The notes under the pieces are model-generated. The model saw only the letters and a list, made by a program, of their open reading frames with translations, ran no database searches and was not told the origin of the DNA. From Paenibacillus phytohabitans (GTDB taxonomy: Bacteria; Bacillota; Bacilli; Paenibacillales; Paenibacillaceae), in NCBI RefSeq assembly GCF_013141775.1, contig NZ_WHOB01000016.1, forward strand, positions 62,001 through 126,000: 64,000 nt of DNA. The letters are read 5' to 3'. Positions 41,936 through 51,081 of this stretch are shown here, piece after piece. Position numbers and translations under genes: made by a program. Numbering within the stretch: position 1 is the stretch's first letter; the number at the start of each line of letters is the position of its first letter.

Positions 41936-42130
41936 TAAATAGCCTCCTTCATTAGTGGGCGTCCAGGATATAACGGATAAGCTCCGCCAGTGACGCCAAG
42001 ATAACGCTGGACCTATGTACTTTTTTGTTGCCAGGTCTCTGGAATTGCGGCGCTTTGTAAACTAACAGTTATGAATATATCACAACTTTGTAACCAGTGG
42101 CTATGTTTTTGTTACGTTTGGAAATATTTT
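41936..42130 (-). promoter_or_regulatory. long structured leader of the LysM-3D gene
   Basis: On the minus strand several short stems are visible: GACCT/AGGTC around an A-rich loop, and GGCGTC/GACGCC enclosing CGGA/TCCG, ending about 25 bases before the ribosome site. It does not match the c-di-AMP (ydaO) consensus often found before such genes. Function unknown. Confidence 0.4.
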
Positions 42131-42326
42131 GCCTATATACAGCGTTTTCATCGGGTTAATTATTACATATTCTTAATATTTATCGTTAGAATTATCGTGG
42201 CTTCGGCAATCTTTTTTAAGTTTCCGCGAAAATTTTACACAGTTTTAACATTTCTCCCTTTGGCAAATAGTAGAATGATAGAATACGATAGATAATGTAG
42301 AGACTGAAGCATAACTTGGAGGGTCA
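42131..42326. other. divergent promoter region before ppk
   Basis: AT-rich, no ORF. It contains the TTTACA/TTAACA direct repeats at 42234-42250 and TAGAAT-like -10 candidates near 42271. Confidence 0.6.
42234..42250 (+). promoter_or_regulatory. candidate PhoP box pair upstream of ppk
   Basis: TTTACA-N5-TTAACA: two direct repeats of the TT(A/T/C)ACA type with 11-bp periodicity, as in Bacillus PhoP binding sites. About 77 bases upstream of the ppk ATG. Confidence 0.45.
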
Positions 42327-44447
42327 ATGAACGTGAATGCAGAAGAGAAAAAAAACAACCACACCAGTCCCGCAACAGCCTATCTGAACCGCGATTTAAG
42401 CTGGATTGAATTCAACCGCCGCGTCCTTGCCGAAGCACAGGATCCGGAGAACCCGCTTATGGAGCGAGCCAAATTCCTGGCGATTGTGTCCAGCAATCTG
42501 GATGAATTCATCAGTGTCCGGGTAGCGGGCATTCAGGATCAGATCCGGGCGGGTTATACCAAAAAGGATTTCACCGGCTACACCCCCTCCGGCCTGTACA
42601 AGCGTCTGATCAAACGGGTCACCAAAATCATCGCCGACCAATACCGTACCTTCAAGGACATTTCCCGGAGTCTGCACAAGGAAGGGATTGTGTTCGTCGA
42701 TTACAAGGACCTCACGCATGCCCAGGAGCAATCCATTGAGCAATATTACCGTGATATCATCTATCCAGTCTTAACGCCGATGGCCGTGGATCAGAGCCGT
42801 CCGTTTCCGCTTGTGCACAGCCAGTTCATCTATCTGGCAGTAGTACTCACACGCAAGAACAGCCAGGAAGAAGAGCCTTATTTCGCAATCCTGCAGATTC
42901 CGTCGAATCTGCCGCGCTGTATCCCGCTGCCCCACCGCTCCAACAGTAAGAAACGGCAGTTTGTCTTCATTGAAGATGTGATCCGCCAGCATATCCAGAC
43001 CTTGTTCAGCGGGTATGATCCTGTAGCTGTCAGTGAATTCCGCTTGACCCGCAATTCCGATCTGACCATTGATGAGGAAGGCGCAGAGGATCTGCTGGAG
43101 GAGATTGAGAAAGAGCTGCGCAAACGCCGCCGCGGCGTCCCTGCCCGTCTTGAAGTACAGAAGGGGATTCACCCTTATGCCCTGGAGCAGTTGCAGGCCG
43201 AATTCGAGCTTGAGGATTTCGTGTTTGAAATTGAGGGACCGCTAGATCTCAGCTTCCTGCGGGGGTTCGCCGGCAGCGTCAAGGGCTTCAGCTACCTGCA
43301 TCATGCACCGATCGAGCCGCTCTATCCGGCGGAATTCGAGGAGAATGAGGACTTCTTCGAGGTACTTGGCGAACGTGATGTGCTGGTCTATCATCCGTAT
43401 GAATCCTTCGATGCTATGACGGACTTCATCATTCAGGCCTCCGAAGATGAGCAGGTTATGGCGATCAAAATGACCCTGTACCGGGTCAGCGGGAACTCCC
43501 CGCTGATCACCGCCCTGGCCAATGCCGCCGAATCAGGTAAGCAGGTTACGGTAGTTGTGGAGCTGAAAGCCCGATTTGATGAGGAACGTAACATTGCCTG
43601 GGCACGTAAGCTGGAGCAGTCGGGCTGCCACGTAGTCTATGGCCTTGTAGGTCTCAAAACCCATGCCAAGGTCACGCTGATTGTACGCCAGGAAGGCCCT
43701 GAGCTGCGCCGTTATGTGCATGTAGGGACAGGTAACTATAATGACAGCACGGCCAAGGCGTATACAGACCTTAGCCTGTTCACCGCCAATCATGAGATCG
43801 GCCTGGATGCCTCGGAGCTGTTCAACCAGATGACCGGTTATTCTGCCAACTATAATTGGAACTCCTTCATTGTGGCACCGACCAACATGAGCCTGTCGCT
43901 TCAGAAGCTGATCCTACGCGAAGCAGAGCATGCTGCTGCCGGCAGACCGGCACGGATCATCGCCAAGATGAACTCCCTGTCCAATCAGGAGGTCATCGAC
44001 AACCTGTACAGCGCAGCACAGGCCGGTGTATCGATTGATTTGATTGTACGCGGTGTCTGCTGTCTGCGTCCGGGCATTGAAGGATTAAGCGAACGGATTA
44101 CAGTCCGCAGCATTGTTGACCGTTTCCTGGAGCATTCACGCATCTATTATTTCGAGAACGGCGGCAAACCGGAGGTCTATCTGTCTAGTGCGGACTGGAT
44201 GACCCGGAACCTGACGCGGCGGATTGAACTGATGTGTCCGGTGAAGGACAGCAGCATCCGCAAGCAGATCGTCAAAATACTGGACCTGTCGCTGATGGAT
44301 AATGTGAAATCCAGCTTCCTGCAGCCTAACGGGTATTACGAACGGGCGGACGACAAAAAGGCCCCGTTCCGGAGCCAGTTCGCTGCTATGAATGTTACCC
44401 GCTGGAAGGGAAGCCGAGCTTTACCTTCACCGACCAAGCATTCCTGA
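42327..44447 (+). CDS. ppk1: polyphosphate kinase
   Basis: 706 residues, full-length Ppk1: N domain (LNRDLSWIEFNRRVL), head domain, and two C-terminal phospholipase-D-like domains. The autophosphorylated His is expected in VGLKTHAKVTLIV; the second conserved His is in FLEHSRIYYFENGG, followed by SSADWMTRN. It polymerises ATP gamma-phosphate into polyphosphate reversibly. TTGGAGGG precedes the ATG. Its last 53 bases overlap the 3' end of ppx on the other strand. Confidence 0.95.
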   Translation: MNVNAEEKKNNHTSPATAYLNRDLSWIEFNRRVLAEAQDPENPLMERAKFLAIVSSNLDEFISVRVAGIQDQIRAGYTKKDFTGYTPSGLYKRLIKRVTKIIADQYRTFKDISRSLHKEGIVFVDYKDLTHAQEQSIEQYYRDIIYPVLTPMAVDQSRPFPLVHSQFIYLAVVLTRKNSQEEEPYFAILQIPSNLPRCIPLPHRSNSKKRQFVFIEDVIRQHIQTLFSGYDPVAVSEFRLTRNSDLTIDEEGAEDLLEEIEKELRKRRRGVPARLEVQKGIHPYALEQLQAEFELEDFVFEIEGPLDLSFLRGFAGSVKGFSYLHHAPIEPLYPAEFEENEDFFEVLGERDVLVYHPYESFDAMTDFIIQASEDEQVMAIKMTLYRVSGNSPLITALANAAESGKQVTVVVELKARFDEERNIAWARKLEQSGCHVVYGLVGLKTHAKVTLIVRQEGPELRRYVHVGTGNYNDSTAKAYTDLSLFTANHEIGLDASELFNQMTGYSANYNWNSFIVAPTNMSLSLQKLILREAEHAAAGRPARIIAKMNSLSNQEVIDNLYSAAQAGVSIDLIVRGVCCLRPGIEGLSERITVRSIVDRFLEHSRIYYFENGGKPEVYLSSADWMTRNLTRRIELMCPVKDSSIRKQIVKILDLSLMDNVKSSFLQPNGYYERADDKKAPFRSQFAAMNVTRWKGSRALPSPTKHS

Positions 44448-45921
44448 AGGCTTTGAGCGCATTCTCAATGTCCTCCAGCCCGATAAGAACTTGTCCGCCC
44501 TGCAGCTCCAGATCCAGCGTATTGTTATGCAGCCGGGCGTTGACCCCGCTGACAATGCCGATCTCAGTGCTGTCGAGAGCAATGCTTAACTGCACCAGCG
44601 TACCCAGCTTATGAATCCACTCTTCGTCGGAAGCCAGCAAAATGTCCTTATGCATCTGGGACAATTTCTGCTTCCGGCTTTTGGTGCTGTAGGAAGCAAT
44701 GTACGCACTTAGAATCAGCTGCCGGTGGGTCAGGCCGCGGATCGGGGAATTCATCAGCCAGTAGCGGGTATGCCGCTTGGACTGATAATAATTAATGTTG
44801 GAGCCGGTACGGTGCAGCATAATCGCCACGTAGATCAGCATCTCATGCTCCTCCCGGTCACCTTCCCTCTCAAAAGCCCCCAGCAGGCCGAGTGCCAGCT
44901 TATAGATATGATCCAGATGCCGCTTGGAGGTACGGATATCAAAGCGGATAATGGTGTCCAGACTGTACTCCAGCGCGCTGTCACGGACCGGCTGCTCCGG
45001 CTTCAGCAGATCATGCAGCATGCCCTCACGCAAGCCTTCCCCGCTGATCACAGCACGGCTGGCCCCGATATAATGGTACACCGTATGGAAAATAACCAGA
45101 CCGGACACGATGATATCTCCCCGGCTTTTAGATAAACCATCCAGATCCTTGCGCTTCTCATATGGAGTCGCTGGCAATGTCTCCATGAACTTCTCTATGG
45201 TCTCCCCTTCCAGCACGTAGCCATGGGAGTTCGGCAGCGAATATTCCCGGTTCTTCTGGTCCAGCTTGCCGAGTGAACGCAGCGTTCCGCCGAGTCCATA
45301 TAACGGAAGCCCGTTGCCCGTAGTGAGCCAATCATGCTCTACCAGCCTGCCGGTAACGTATAGCTGCAGCTTACGGACCTGATCAGCGTTCCAGTTGCCG
45401 CCCTGGCTGAACATCAGATTCGTATTGACTGCACCGAACGGGAAAGAGATGCTGTGCTGATAACGCCGTCCGCGGAACAAGGTGACCTCCGTGCTTCCGC
45501 CTCCGATGTCAATGACGAAGCCGTCCTGAATATCAAAGGCATTGATGACCCCGAGAAATCCGAAATAAGCCTCCTGATGCCCGCTGATTACTTCAATCCG
45601 GATGGATGACGCTTCAGACAGATAGCTTATAATCTCGGCGGAGTTGGCTGCGTTGCGGATTGCGGCGGTAGCTCCTGCGCGGATATTATCCACTTCGAAA
45701 TCATCACAAATCTCTTTGAACTGGTGGAGGACAGGAATAATCGTATCCATATCCTTCTTCTCCAGTCTGCCTTCCTTGGTAATTTTCTCACTCAGACGGG
45801 CAGAGTATTTGCATTCCTTAATAATTTTGTAGCCGCCTGCCTGCGTCGTATCATAAATTACAAGCCGTATGGAGTTGGAACCAATATCAATAATGCCTAT
45901 CCGGCAAAGATCATCTCTCAT
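44395..45921 (-). CDS. ppx: exopolyphosphatase (Ppx/GppA family)
   Basis: 508 residues. ASKHA-fold phosphatase domain with IIDIGSNSIRLVIYD (P1), IDIGGGSTEV (P2) and the catalytic Glu region GHQEAYFGF; a C-terminal HD-like helical domain spans about 320-490. It removes terminal phosphate from polyphosphate or pppGpp. The ATG at 45921 is nine bases after GGGAG; the longer frame was rejected. It converges on and overlaps ppk, the opposing enzyme. Confidence 0.93.
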   Translation of the reverse strand: MRDDLCRIGIIDIGSNSIRLVIYDTTQAGGYKIIKECKYSARLSEKITKEGRLEKKDMDTIIPVLHQFKEICDDFEVDNIRAGATAAIRNAANSAEIISYLSEASSIRIEVISGHQEAYFGFLGVINAFDIQDGFVIDIGGGSTEVTLFRGRRYQHSISFPFGAVNTNLMFSQGGNWNADQVRKLQLYVTGRLVEHDWLTTGNGLPLYGLGGTLRSLGKLDQKNREYSLPNSHGYVLEGETIEKFMETLPATPYEKRKDLDGLSKSRGDIIVSGLVIFHTVYHYIGASRAVISGEGLREGMLHDLLKPEQPVRDSALEYSLDTIIRFDIRTSKRHLDHIYKLALGLLGAFEREGDREEHEMLIYVAIMLHRTGSNINYYQSKRHTRYWLMNSPIRGLTHRQLILSAYIASYSTKSRKQKLSQMHKDILLASDEEWIHKLGTLVQLSIALDSTEIGIVSGVNARLHNNTLDLELQGGQVLIGLEDIENALKAFRNAWSVKVKLGFPSSG

Positions 45922-46003
45922 CTGTATGTACTCCCTTTCAAGTAGATTGATCATTTGTATACTATATCACCCATTTCACGCTCCGCCAAAATTTAATTCC
46001 CTC

Positions 46004-46041
46004 ACAAAAACGGCCGCTGAAGGAATTTTCAGCGGCCGTTC
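46004..46041 (-). terminator. terminator of the amino-acid ABC operon
   Basis: AACGGCCGCTGAA and TTCAGCGGCCGTT form a 13-bp stem with a 6-base loop; TTTTTG follows on the minus strand. Confidence 0.9.
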
Positions 46042-46049
46042 CAGGAATT

Positions 46050-46772
46050 TTATAAAACTTTGCTCAAGAAATCACGGGTACGGGCGTGTTTGGGATTGCC
46101 GAACACCTCTGCCGGGGTCCCCTGCTCTACGATAACCCCGCCATCCATGAACAGGATCCGGTCGCCGACTTCACGGGCAAAGCCCATTTCATGCGTCACA
46201 ATGACCATCGTCATACCGTCTACTGCCAGCTGTTTCATAACCTCCAGCACCTCACCGACCATCTCCGGGTCAAGCGCCGATGTAGGCTCATCGAACAGCA
46301 TCACATGCGGCTGCATCGCCAGCGCCCGGGCAATCGCGATCCGCTGCTTCTGTCCGCCGGAGAGCTGGGCCGGATACGCATCCCGCTTGTCCTCAAGGCC
46401 GACGGTGCGGAGCAGCTCCGTGGCGATTTTTTCCGCTTCGGAAGCTTGCTGTTTCCGCACCTTCAATGGCGCGAGCATAATGTTCTGCAGCACAGACTTA
46501 TGCGGGAACAGATTGAACTGCTGGAATACCATCCCCATTTTCTCGCGGGTTACGTTGATATCATGCTTTTTGGCTGTAATCGATTGTCCTTCAAACGAAA
46601 TCTCACCGCCGGTTGGCTGCTCCAGCAGGTTCAGACAACGCAGGAAGGTGCTTTTGCCCGAGCCGCTGGGACCGATCACTACAACAACCTCGCCCTTGTG
46701 AATATTCAGATCAATCCCCTTGAGGATCTCCAGCTTGCCAAAGCTCTTCTGCAGGTTCTTAACCTCGATCAT
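46050..46772 (-). CDS. amino-acid ABC transporter ATPase
   Basis: 240 residues, GlnQ-type. Walker [11 protein letters not shown]-loop [11 protein letters not shown], signature LSGGQKQR, Walker [15 protein letters not shown] and H-loop VTHEMGFA are all present. It energises import with the permease and binding protein encoded just upstream. Its ATG overlaps the permease gene by 14 bases. Confidence 0.93.
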   Translation of the reverse strand: MIEVKNLQKSFGKLEILKGIDLNIHKGEVVVVIGPSGSGKSTFLRCLNLLEQPTGGEISFEGQSITAKKHDINVTREKMGMVFQQFNLFPHKSVLQNIMLAPLKVRKQQASEAEKIATELLRTVGLEDKRDAYPAQLSGGQKQRIAIARALAMQPHVMLFDEPTSALDPEMVGEVLEVMKQLAVDGMTMVIVTHEMGFAREVGDRILFMDGGVIVEQGTPAEVFGNPKHARTRDFLSKVL

Positions 46773-47418
46773 CCGTATTCAGCCTCCGTTCCAGAATGCC
46801 CAGCAGCTTGGATAACGTGAAGGTCAGCACAAAATACATGGCGGCAATCACGATCAGCGGGCTAAGTCCTTCATAGGTGATCGAAGTAATGGATCTGGCT
46901 TCAAACAGCAGATCAGCCACCCCAATCATCGATACAATGGAAGACTCTTTAATAATGGTAATAAATTCATTTCCGATCGCGGGCAGCACATTCTTCAGCG
47001 CCTGCGGCAGAATGATGTAACGCATGGTCATCCCCTGCTTCATCCCGAGCGAGCGTGCTGCTTCCATCTGACCGCGGTCCACCCCTTGAATTCCGGCACG
47101 GAAAATCTCCGCCAGATAAGCCGAGCTGTTAATCGTTAGCGTAATCGCACCCGACTGGATCGGGGACAGCGAAATACCGAACTCCGGCAGGCCATAGTGG
47201 ATCAGAAACAGCTGCACCAGCATCGGCGTCCCGCGTAGAAACTCCACCCAGGCGGTGGCGATAAAGCGCAGAATTCTCCATTTGGACATCCGCAGCAGCG
47301 AAACCGCGATACCCAGCACGAAGCCGAAGAATACGCCCATCACCGCGAGCAGCAGTGTGTACTTCAGACCGGATAGGAAAAAATTGCGGTAATCATAAGC
47401 AAGTTCAAATACACTCAT
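46759..47418 (-). CDS. amino-acid ABC transporter permease
   Basis: 219 residues, five hydrophobic segments, HisM/GlnP type. The EAA loop is [22 protein letters not shown]. It forms the membrane channel as a homodimer. It overlaps the ATPase gene and follows the binding-protein gene, separated by an internal terminator. Confidence 0.92.
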   Translation of the reverse strand: MSVFELAYDYRNFFLSGLKYTLLLAVMGVFFGFVLGIAVSLLRMSKWRILRFIATAWVEFLRGTPMLVQLFLIHYGLPEFGISLSPIQSGAITLTINSSAYLAEIFRAGIQGVDRGQMEAARSLGMKQGMTMRYIILPQALKNVLPAIGNEFITIIKESSIVSMIGVADLLFEARSITSITYEGLSPLIVIAAMYFVLTFTLSKLLGILERRLNTDDRG

Positions 47419-47439
47419 TGCCTTTCAATCCTCCTGTTC

Positions 47440-47479
47440 TCAAAAAAATAGAAAACAGCGGATCACCGCCATTTTCTGC
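47440..47479 (-). terminator. internal terminator between binding-protein and permease genes
   Basis: On the minus strand AGAAAATGGCGG pairs with CCGCTGTTTTCT over 12 bp, then seven T. A second hairpin, CCCGCA/TGCGGG (47495-47512), precedes it. Partial read-through here would give more binding protein than membrane components. Confidence 0.82.
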
Positions 47480-47554
47480 AAAGTAGAGCATTGTCCCGCA
47501 GCAGGCTGCGGGTTGTACTTAATTCAGGGCTAACCGTGTGCACGGGTCCGCGTT

Positions 47555-48370
47555 CTATTTGCTCTCAGCAAGCTCGCTTGCTGCCGCTACATACTCATCA
47601 ATCTTGCCTTCCGAGTTCAGGCGGGTCAATGTCTTATTCACTTGGTCCAGCAATTCTGTGTTGTCCTTCTTCACACCGATTACATAGCCGTCATCTTCAA
47701 CTTCCGGTTTGGCATCGGTAATCGCGAGTCCCTTAACATTCTTCACAAAGGACTTGGCAACAGGTCCTTCCATAATAGCAGCTTCTACGCGGTTCGACTG
47801 CAGCTGAAGTACGATTTCAGAGATTTTGCCGAGAGAGGTCAGCTGTGCGCCTTCAATGCCTTTGGCGATATCTTCCTGGATCGAACCGGTCTGAACGCCC
47901 AGCTTGATCCCCTTCAAGGAATCCATCGTTGCAAATTTATCTTTATCCGCTTCACGCACAACGACAGCCTGCTCCGCCTTATAGTAGATATCGGACAAAC
48001 CCACAGCTTCAGCACGTTCTGGTGTCGGACTGAGTCCGGAGATCACCATATCTACTCTTCCGCTCGACAGTTCGTTCAGCAGGGAATCAAACGGCAGATC
48101 CTTAATCTCAAGCTTCGCACCCATATCAGCAGCGATATCCTTGGCAATCTCAATATCGAAACCTACGATGGTATCCTGGCCGTCCACCATTTTGTGGAAT
48201 TCATACGGAGGGAAATCCGCGCTGGTTCCCAGAATCAGCGTCTTGGCTTCAGTTCCCGTATTCGTATTTCCGCTTGCTGCGGTATTATTCTCGTTGTTAT
48301 TAGAGCCGCATCCGGCCAGCAGTCCCGCTGCCAGCAGCAGTCCCATTGAAAGTTTACCCCATTTGTTCAT
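47555..48370 (-). CDS. amino-acid ABC transporter substrate-binding lipoprotein
   Basis: 271 residues. A type II signal peptide ends LLAGC (Cys 21), followed by an Asn/Thr-rich linker and a family 3 solute-binding domain (ILGTSADFPPYEF, VGFDIEIAKDIA, VDMVISGLSPTPER, GVQTGSIQE). The ADFPPYEF and MVISGLS/TPER motifs are shared by polar and cystine/arginine-type binders; the exact amino acid is not predicted. A sigma-A promoter lies upstream. Confidence 0.92.
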   Translation of the reverse strand: MNKWGKLSMGLLLAAGLLAGCGSNNNENNTAASGNTNTGTEAKTLILGTSADFPPYEFHKMVDGQDTIVGFDIEIAKDIAADMGAKLEIKDLPFDSLLNELSSGRVDMVISGLSPTPERAEAVGLSDIYYKAEQAVVVREADKDKFATMDSLKGIKLGVQTGSIQEDIAKGIEGAQLTSLGKISEIVLQLQSNRVEAAIMEGPVAKSFVKNVKGLAITDAKPEVEDDGYVIGVKKDNTELLDQVNKTLTRLNSEGKIDEYVAAASELAESK

Positions 48371-48430
48371 TTGTCTGTCTCCCCTATTCTCTTTATGTTC
48401 ATTTCTCTAAGTAGTCCCATTGACCGATTT

Positions 48431-48459
48431 ATTATAAATCACTCCGCATGAATATGCAA
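48431..48459 (-). promoter_or_regulatory. sigma-A promoter of the ABC importer operon
   Basis: On the minus strand TTGCAT and a perfect TATAAT are spaced 17 bases apart, about 60 bases upstream of the binding-protein ATG. Confidence 0.78.
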
Positions 48460-48648
48460 AGACAAATTTGTGACAAAGCCTGTTAAATTCATGAATTAAT
48501 TGCAGGCTGTTGGCCGGGTCTGCTATTCCCCCATTTTGCACATCCTATGAAAAGAGGTATATACTATTTACTATCTCCATTTGCCGCCGGAATAACCGGG
48601 CTGGTTCAGATGCCGCTGTAGGCGTTATTTAACGGATAAGGTGAATAG

Positions 48649-48733
48649 GCTCACAAAACTTAAGCGTATGCTTTCGAAGCGAGTTTTGCGTAGCGTAATC
48701 GGGAAGCAGTTGCTCACAAAACTTTTAGGAGGT
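48649..48733 (+). repeat. leader repeat, copy before the GH13 gene
   Basis: It starts GCTCACAAAACTTAAGCG, continues ATGCTTTCGAAGCGAGTTTTGCG (same order as the 35-kb copies) and ends CTCACAAAACTTTTAGGAGG, the ribosome site of the gene at 48740. The first half is nearly identical to the 35-kb unit; the middle is diverged. Confidence 0.85.
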
Positions 48734-48739
48734 GAAGTC

Positions 48740-50485
48740 ATGCTGCTGGAAGCGATGTACCATGTTCCCCGCGATAAATGGGCTTATGCCTACGATGCCA
48801 CTACCATACATCTGCGGGTGCGTACCAAACGTGATGATGTGGACTACGTAGTTGCACTTACTGGCGACAAGTACGATTGGCAGCATACCTCTTACGACAT
48901 CATTATGGAAAAAGCTGCCTCTGACGATAAATTCGACTACTGGGAAGCGGCAGTCCGTCCCAAATACAAGCGCCTCAGCTATACTTTTCGCGTCAGCAAG
49001 GGTTCGGAGACGGTGTATCTGCTCGACAACGGCATCCGGACCGAATGTCCGCAGCCGCCCAACCACTTCTATGAGTTTCCTTATATACACGGAATTGACT
49101 TATTCAAAGTACCCACCTGGGCCAAGGATGCGGTGTTCTATCAGATCATGACCGAGCGGTTCGCGAACGGCAATCCTTTGAATGATCCGGAAGGCACAGA
49201 ACCGTGGGGCGGCAAACCGAAGCTCGATAATTTCTTTGGCGGTGACCTTCAGGGTGTGCTGGATCATCTGGATGATCTGCAGGAGCTGGGTATTAATGCC
49301 GTCTACTTCACGCCGCTGTTCGTCTCCCCCTCCAACCATAAATACGACATCGTGGATTATAAAAAAGTCGACCCTCATTTCGGCGATAATGAGCTGCTGA
49401 AGAAGGTCGTAGAAGAATGCCACAAACGCGGCATCCGTGTCATGCTGGACGCCGTGTTCAACCACTGCAGCGACAAATTCCCGCCATTTCAGGATGTTCT
49501 GGAAAAAGGTGAATTCTCCGTCTACCGAGACTGGTTCCATATGAATTCTTTTCCGGCTGAGATTGTTGACGGTATCCCCACGTACGATACGTTCGGCTTC
49601 TATGGCAATATGCCGAAGTTCAACACCGCCAATCATGAAGTGAAGTCCTACCTGCTGGAAGTTGCAGAGTACTGGATCAAGGAGATCCGGGTAGACGGCT
49701 GGCGGCTGGATGTGGCGAATGAGGTCGATCATCACTTCTGGCGTGATTTCCGCAAAGTGGTCAAAGCCGCAAACCCGGATGCCTATATCGTCGGCGAGGT
49801 ATGGAGTGATTCCTTAACCTGGCTGCTCGGTGACCAGTTTGATTCGGTAATGAACTACCCCTTCTCGGGGGCGGTGCTGGAATTCTTCAACGGCGGGATG
49901 GACGGCATCACCTTCGGCCACCGGATCGGCAGCCTGCTCATGCGTTATCCGCAGCAGACGAACGAGGTTGTCTTCAATCTGCTCGGCAGCCATGATACCC
50001 CCCGCCTGCTCACCGTCCTGGGGGAGGATAAACGCAAATTGAAGCTGACTGTCGTCTTCCTGTTCACGTTCATGGGCACTCCCTGCATCTATTACGGGGA
50101 CGAAATCGGCCTGACCGGGGGTGAAGATCCGGACTGCCGCAAATGTATGGAATGGGATGAAACGAAGCAGGACCGTGAGCTGTATGATTTCTACCGGATG
50201 ATGATCGCACTGCGCAAGGAACATAAGGCGCTCCGGGAAGGCCGCTTCCGGATTCTCCAGGCCTGTGAGAATGACCCGTGCATCGTCTATGAGCGTGCAG
50301 ATGAGCGGATCCATTTCACCGTCTGGATGAATAATTCGCCGCAGCCCCGCACGCTCAGCCACCCGATGGAAACCGATGACTGGCTGGATGCACTGACGGG
50401 AGAAGCTGTGGTTCCGGAGGGCGGAATGATGAATGTATCCCTTGATCCGTATGGGTACCGGATATTGTACCGGAATTTAAGCTGA
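48740..50485 (+). CDS. GH13 neopullulanase/cyclomaltodextrinase-type amylase
   Basis: 582 residues. An N-terminal CBM34-like beta domain (about 1-125) precedes a (beta/alpha)8 barrel with the nucleophile Asp in DGWRLDVANEVD, the acid/base Glu in IVGEVWSD and the third Asp in LGSHDTPR; a beta C-domain starts near 500. No signal peptide, so intracellular hydrolysis of maltodextrins or cyclodextrins is expected. The ATG at 48740 has its ribosome site in the leader repeat; a 33-codon in-frame extension is only translated repeat. It lies near the glycogen genes. Confidence 0.9.
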   Translation: MLLEAMYHVPRDKWAYAYDATTIHLRVRTKRDDVDYVVALTGDKYDWQHTSYDIIMEKAASDDKFDYWEAAVRPKYKRLSYTFRVSKGSETVYLLDNGIRTECPQPPNHFYEFPYIHGIDLFKVPTWAKDAVFYQIMTERFANGNPLNDPEGTEPWGGKPKLDNFFGGDLQGVLDHLDDLQELGINAVYFTPLFVSPSNHKYDIVDYKKVDPHFGDNELLKKVVEECHKRGIRVMLDAVFNHCSDKFPPFQDVLEKGEFSVYRDWFHMNSFPAEIVDGIPTYDTFGFYGNMPKFNTANHEVKSYLLEVAEYWIKEIRVDGWRLDVANEVDHHFWRDFRKVVKAANPDAYIVGEVWSDSLTWLLGDQFDSVMNYPFSGAVLEFFNGGMDGITFGHRIGSLLMRYPQQTNEVVFNLLGSHDTPRLLTVLGEDKRKLKLTVVFLFTFMGTPCIYYGDEIGLTGGEDPDCRKCMEWDETKQDRELYDFYRMMIALRKEHKALREGRFRILQACENDPCIVYERADERIHFTVWMNNSPQPRTLSHPMETDDWLDALTGEAVVPEGGMMNVSLDPYGYRILYRNLS

Positions 50486-50511
50486 GGTAACTAACAGATA
50501 ACTCTAAACAA

Positions 50512-50567
50512 TAAAAGGTGGTGTCCCAGAAGCTGAGAATCGGCTGCCTGGAGCATCACCTTTTTTG
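50512..50567 (+). terminator. terminator of the GH13 gene
   Basis: AAAAGGTG pairs with CACCTTTT, with CCAG/CTGG and AGC/GCT inside, followed by six T. Confidence 0.82.
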
Positions 50568-50646
50568 ACTCGGTTAGATAGAGAATCTCATATGGGTGAT
50601 AGATATTCTGTAGTACACTTATAGCAACAATAACAGGGGGGACATT

Positions 50647-51018
50647 ATGATTGAACGTGAGCAAGTCATTGAAAAGTATTTCCAGTCTTGGATTCATAAA
50701 AACAATTCAATATTAAGCCAAATCTTCGACCTAAACATCACCTATACAGAATGTTACGGACCTGAATATCACGGATTAGCCACAATAACAAAATGGTTTG
50801 ACGACTGGAATATACGAGGTACGGTTTTGAGCTGGAAGACCAAACAATTTATTCACCAGGGCAGCATGACTGCAGTGGAATGGTACTTCGAATGCGAGTT
50901 TGAATCAGAAGTTGGAGCCTTTGACGGGGTCTCCTTAATTGAATTTAATACGGAGAACCTGATGGTGAATGTAAAAGAGTTCCAATCTAAAACTCCACAT
51001 TATTATCCCTATGCATAA
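50647..51018 (+). CDS. SnoaL/NTF2-like small protein
   Basis: 123 residues with the alpha-beta pattern of the NTF2-like superfamily: N-terminal helix, LNITYTECYGPEYHG, a WFDDW helix, then antiparallel strands (VLSWKTKQFIHQGSMTAVEWYFECEF). SnoaL-like proteins are small cyclases, isomerases or binders; no catalytic residues can be assigned. AGGGGGG precedes the ATG. The gene is visibly richer in A+T than its neighbours, a hint of separate acquisition. Confidence 0.75.
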   Translation: MIEREQVIEKYFQSWIHKNNSILSQIFDLNITYTECYGPEYHGLATITKWFDDWNIRGTVLSWKTKQFIHQGSMTAVEWYFECEFESEVGAFDGVSLIEFNTENLMVNVKEFQSKTPHYYPYA

Positions 51019-51019
51019 C

Positions 51020-51067
51020 TAAAAAAAGGCATTCCTCCCATCACCATGATCGGGGAATGCCTTTTCT
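51020..51067. terminator. bidirectional terminator
   Basis: AAAAGGCATTCC and GGAATGCCTTTT form a 12-bp stem between the converging SnoaL-like and glgA genes, with A/T tracts on both sides. Confidence 0.85.
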
Positions 51068-51081
51068 ATACAATAGTTCTT

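Noticed and set aside
41936..42130. ydaO/c-di-AMP riboswitch
   Set aside because: Expected because of the LysM-3D gene, but the conserved GGGGGAGCCA-type blocks are absent.
48641..48739. N-terminal extension of the GH13 amylase
   Set aside because: The extra 33 codons are the leader repeat read in frame; the ribosome site lies at its end, just before ATG 48740.
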